Source of the DNA: a virus | Strand: one strand, 5' to 3' | Virus record (IMG/VR): IMGVR_UViG_3300042540_001399 | Span: 124,001-188,000 of that record | Length of the DNA stretch: 64,000 nucleotides | Shown: positions 62,154 to 64,000 of the stretch, one piece after another | How the letters are laid out: the number at the start of each line of letters is the position of its first letter | Position numbering within the stretch: the stretch's first letter is position 1 | The notes under the pieces: generated by a model | What the model was told of the DNA's origin: nothing | Seen by the model: only the letters and a program-made list of their open reading frames with translations | Databases searched by the model: none | Program-made: the position numbers and the translations under genes

Positions 62154-63056
62154 ATGAAAAAAGTATTTAAAAAAATTAGTAAGTTGTTTTCCAAAAACAA
62201 AACGGTATCGGTAGATCCAAATACAATCGAAGGTGTGATTGTAAGCACACTTAACACAATTATTCAATCACCACAAGTACAGGACATGACATTCAAAGTG
62301 TCTTCGTCTTGTGATAAAACATCTGTTTTAAACGACATTGAATTTTGTAACGAAGTTTATGTTCACGATAAATATACTTGGAGTGTTGTTGATGATGCTT
62401 GTATTGATGCTTGTAATGTGGCATATGACATTTGTCATGGCGGATGCTCTGCGATAGATTGGACATGTAATAACTGTTGTACTAAAGAATGTAAACAAGG
62501 AAGAGATGCTTGTAAAAGTCTTTGTGGTTATTTAGATATGACAGGAGGTTACGAGTTCAGACTTATGAACATAAAAGGTGTTGGTGGTATTCAAGTAACA
62601 AATGTATATGATATGATACCAAAGTCTGATGTAGATAACGTATTTAGTATTACTATGGATTTAAATGTTCCAAAAGTTACCGCTCAGGCATATTATAAGA
62701 TTTGGCAAGACCCTATTCCTGCTATGACTGGAACAATTCCTGTGGTTGCATCTAATGTTACAGGAAAAGCAACCGGAACTTTAATTATTTCTTGTGATGA
62801 AAATAATCCTTCTGAATCAGGTTACTATTTACATATTGACACAATAGAAATTAACATACCTAAAAATGTATTTGATTCAAATATTTTATTAACTGCGGTG
62901 TCTATCTTTGGAATGGACATTCAATACTTAACAGGTGGTATTGTTGATCTTGATCAAATGTTGTTAGATTTAGCGGACGGTGAGTTGGCAGATGTTGTTG
63001 TTGATGTCTTAAACGATATTTTGGATGATTATAAATTAATGGATGCAAATTGTTGA
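62154..63056 (+). CDS. Cys-rich protein with possible lipid-binding-like C-terminal domain
   Basis: 300 aa. A basic start (KKVFKKISKLFSKNKT) is followed at about residues 53-125 by about 15 Cys, clustered as DDACIDACNVAYDICHGGC, CNNCCTKECKQGRDACKSLC. The C-terminal ~170 residues are alternating strands (YEFRLMNIKGVGGIQV; FSITMDLNVPKVTAQAYYKI; GTLIIS; YYLHIDTIEINI) plus a final amphipathic helix, reminiscent of TULIP (BPI/takeout-like) lipid-binding folds. This is inference from pattern only. No leader and no signal peptide, which is odd for so many Cys. Confidence 0.5.
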   Translation: MKKVFKKISKLFSKNKTVSVDPNTIEGVIVSTLNTIIQSPQVQDMTFKVSSSCDKTSVLNDIEFCNEVYVHDKYTWSVVDDACIDACNVAYDICHGGCSAIDWTCNNCCTKECKQGRDACKSLCGYLDMTGGYEFRLMNIKGVGGIQVTNVYDMIPKSDVDNVFSITMDLNVPKVTAQAYYKIWQDPIPAMTGTIPVVASNVTGKATGTLIISCDENNPSESGYYLHIDTIEINIPKNVFDSNILLTAVSIFGMDIQYLTGGIVDLDQMLLDLADGELADVVVDVLNDILDDYKLMDANC

Positions 63057-63059
63057 TAA

Positions 63060-63548
63060 ATGAAATCCAAATTAGAAAGTCTAAATGATACTAGTTTATC
63101 AAGATATCTTAATTATGTAAAAAACGCATTATCTAATGTTGTTGATATTGAAACGATAGAATTCACTGAATTTTATGAAAAATTAACTTATGATCTTGAT
63201 TTAGAAAGAAAAATTTTTTCCCCAATAAGAGGTGGTGATAGGTATGATGTAGAATACATCTTTGCATGTTTTTCATTAAATAATTACGGAAATAATAATT
63301 TCGACCCGAATGATTTAATGAGACCTGATCAGAAAGGGTTTACAGTTAACTATATGCTAGATGAAAGAGAATTAACTAGACGAACCTACAGGATAAAGAT
63401 GGAAACTTATCTTACGCGAAGAGATTTTGACACATCATATCTTTGGCAACTTAAAAATGAAGACGAAATCGATCCATGGTCATGGGAACATGTTGACACA
63501 GATTATTTGGATAGTGATTTTGTGGATGATGATTTTGATATACATTAA
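63060..63548 (+). CDS. Hypothetical protein, 162 aa
   Basis: Not recognised. Helical N-terminus (SLSRYLNYVKNALSNVVDIE), a middle with RGGDRYDVEYIFACFSLNNYG, and a very acidic C-terminus (DTDYLDSDFVDDDFDIH). Three bases after the Cys-rich gene, so probably co-transcribed. Confidence 0.55.
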   Translation: MKSKLESLNDTSLSRYLNYVKNALSNVVDIETIEFTEFYEKLTYDLDLERKIFSPIRGGDRYDVEYIFACFSLNNYGNNNFDPNDLMRPDQKGFTVNYMLDERELTRRTYRIKMETYLTRRDFDTSYLWQLKNEDEIDPWSWEHVDTDYLDSDFVDDDFDIH

Positions 63549-63559
63549 AATTTTATATT

Positions 63560-64000
63560 ATGAAGTTTATTATAAATGAAAACCAATTTGCCGGATTAAG
63601 ACAGAAACTTAGAAATTCAATTGAAACGGTAGGTGTATACGAAACTTTGAGAAGGTATAATATTACATTAAATATTTTATCGGTAATCTTCGATGGGAAC
63701 ATGCCTGACACATCTTGTTATGATTTGTATGAATTAATTAGAGTATATCTAAGACAAAAAAAGTTCAAAGAAAAAACTTATAAAAATTTGACATTTAAGT
63801 TTAGCTTCGATTCTATGGGTGGGGTTTTAGAATTTGAATGTGAAGATAAAATAAAAAATGATTTTGTAACAGCGTTTGCTACACCATATTGGGATGGAGA
63901 GTGTCACCTTCCAATAGATTTTCAATATTTTGGTTTTATTGGTGGAGGACCAGAATCCGAATTTGAAATAAGTGGTGATTATTTCTACATTGAAGATTTA
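63560..64000 (+). CDS. Leader-bearing virion-type protein (3' end outside window), paralog of the gene at 16733
   Basis: 147 codons open to the window edge. The leader MKFIINENQFAGLRQKL is followed by IETVGVYETLRRYNITLNILSVIF, matching the protein at 16733. FATPYWDGECH aligns with YAQPFWEDKKI there. Truncated by the window, not by a stop. Confidence 0.6.
   Translation, partial: MKFIINENQFAGLRQKLRNSIETVGVYETLRRYNITLNILSVIFDGNMPDTSCYDLYELIRVYLRQKKFKEKTYKNLTFKFSFDSMGGVLEFECEDKIKNDFVTAFATPYWDGECHLPIDFQYFGFIGGGPESEFEISGDYFYIEDL

Noticed and set aside
1-64000. Interpretation as a bacterial chromosome or prophage segment because of glutamine synthetase, YceI, UvrC and UmuDC
   Set aside because: No housekeeping operons, tRNAs or integrase are seen. 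Gene density, overlapping small genes, RNA ligase, ThyA, DUF5856 and the virion-type leader genes fit a large lytic phage better, although a chimeric assembly cannot be excluded from sequence alone.

Overview
The window looks like part of the genome of a large tailed phage that infects a Bacteroidota (Flavobacteria-like) host. The DNA is very AT-rich and densely packed, with mostly plus-strand genes that often overlap by 1-25 bases. Many junctions carry the promoter box TAnnTTTG typical of Bacteroidota. Shine-Dalgarno sites are largely absent. Phage-type genes include a DRB0094-type RNA ligase, thyA, a Nudix hydrolase, umuDC, a DUF5856 protein, an M15 endolysin-like peptidase and a lytic transglycosylase. 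One protein carries a Bacteroidota-specific type IX secretion sorting tail. I see no terminase, portal, capsid, tail or polymerase genes, so the morphogenesis and replication cores lie elsewhere. I see no tRNA, CRISPR array, IS element or integrase.

Layout. Positions 1-3.2 kb hold lysis-like genes on the minus strand, then DHH phosphoesterase, DUF192 and Nudix genes. Positions 3.3-16.7 kb hold small genes of unknown role plus nucleic-acid repair and nucleotide enzymes: a P-loop kinase-like protein, a metallophosphoesterase, a cREC-type protein, RNA ligase and a HAD protein. This stretch ends in a methyltransferase/glycosyltransferase cassette (13.4-16.7 kb). Positions 17.4-27.8 kb are metabolic and accessory: a HAD_SAK-type protein, many small proteins, a UvrC-like nuclease, type II glutamine synthetase, thymidylate synthase and a second metallophosphoesterase. 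From 27.8 kb to the end the content changes. Most genes are preceded by a TATTTAT box, and most proteins begin with one of a few short charged or amphipathic leader peptides. Inside this zone is a host-like island (42.2-46.2 kb) with a T9SS-secreted beta-helix protein, YceI, UmuD and UmuC. A largely non-coding island with G- and C-tracts sits at about 54.6-56.3 kb.

Main result. At least 30 proteins of otherwise unrelated type share four kinds of N-terminal leader (MKIIITExQ-like, MKxxIRxILxEE-like, MNLQENIxRIKxMMG-like and METNRFKQLLES-like). The attached modules include an HExxH protease, SGNH hydrolase, Ntn-type amidohydrolase, M15 peptidase, DUF2237, HAD, ParB-like, ART-like and 'TKWC' domains. 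The leaders generally contain or end in [I/L]xE, which resembles the cleavage consensus of the T4 prohead protease. Their genes mostly have the TATTTAT box or lie in operons behind one. My inference is that this is a large set of virion-packaged proteins, possibly injected, carrying capsid-targeting leaders analogous to the T4 internal proteins and Alt. Several payload domains have expanded locally, most clearly an 'LRR-motif' domain with 12 copies between 49 and 60.6 kb.
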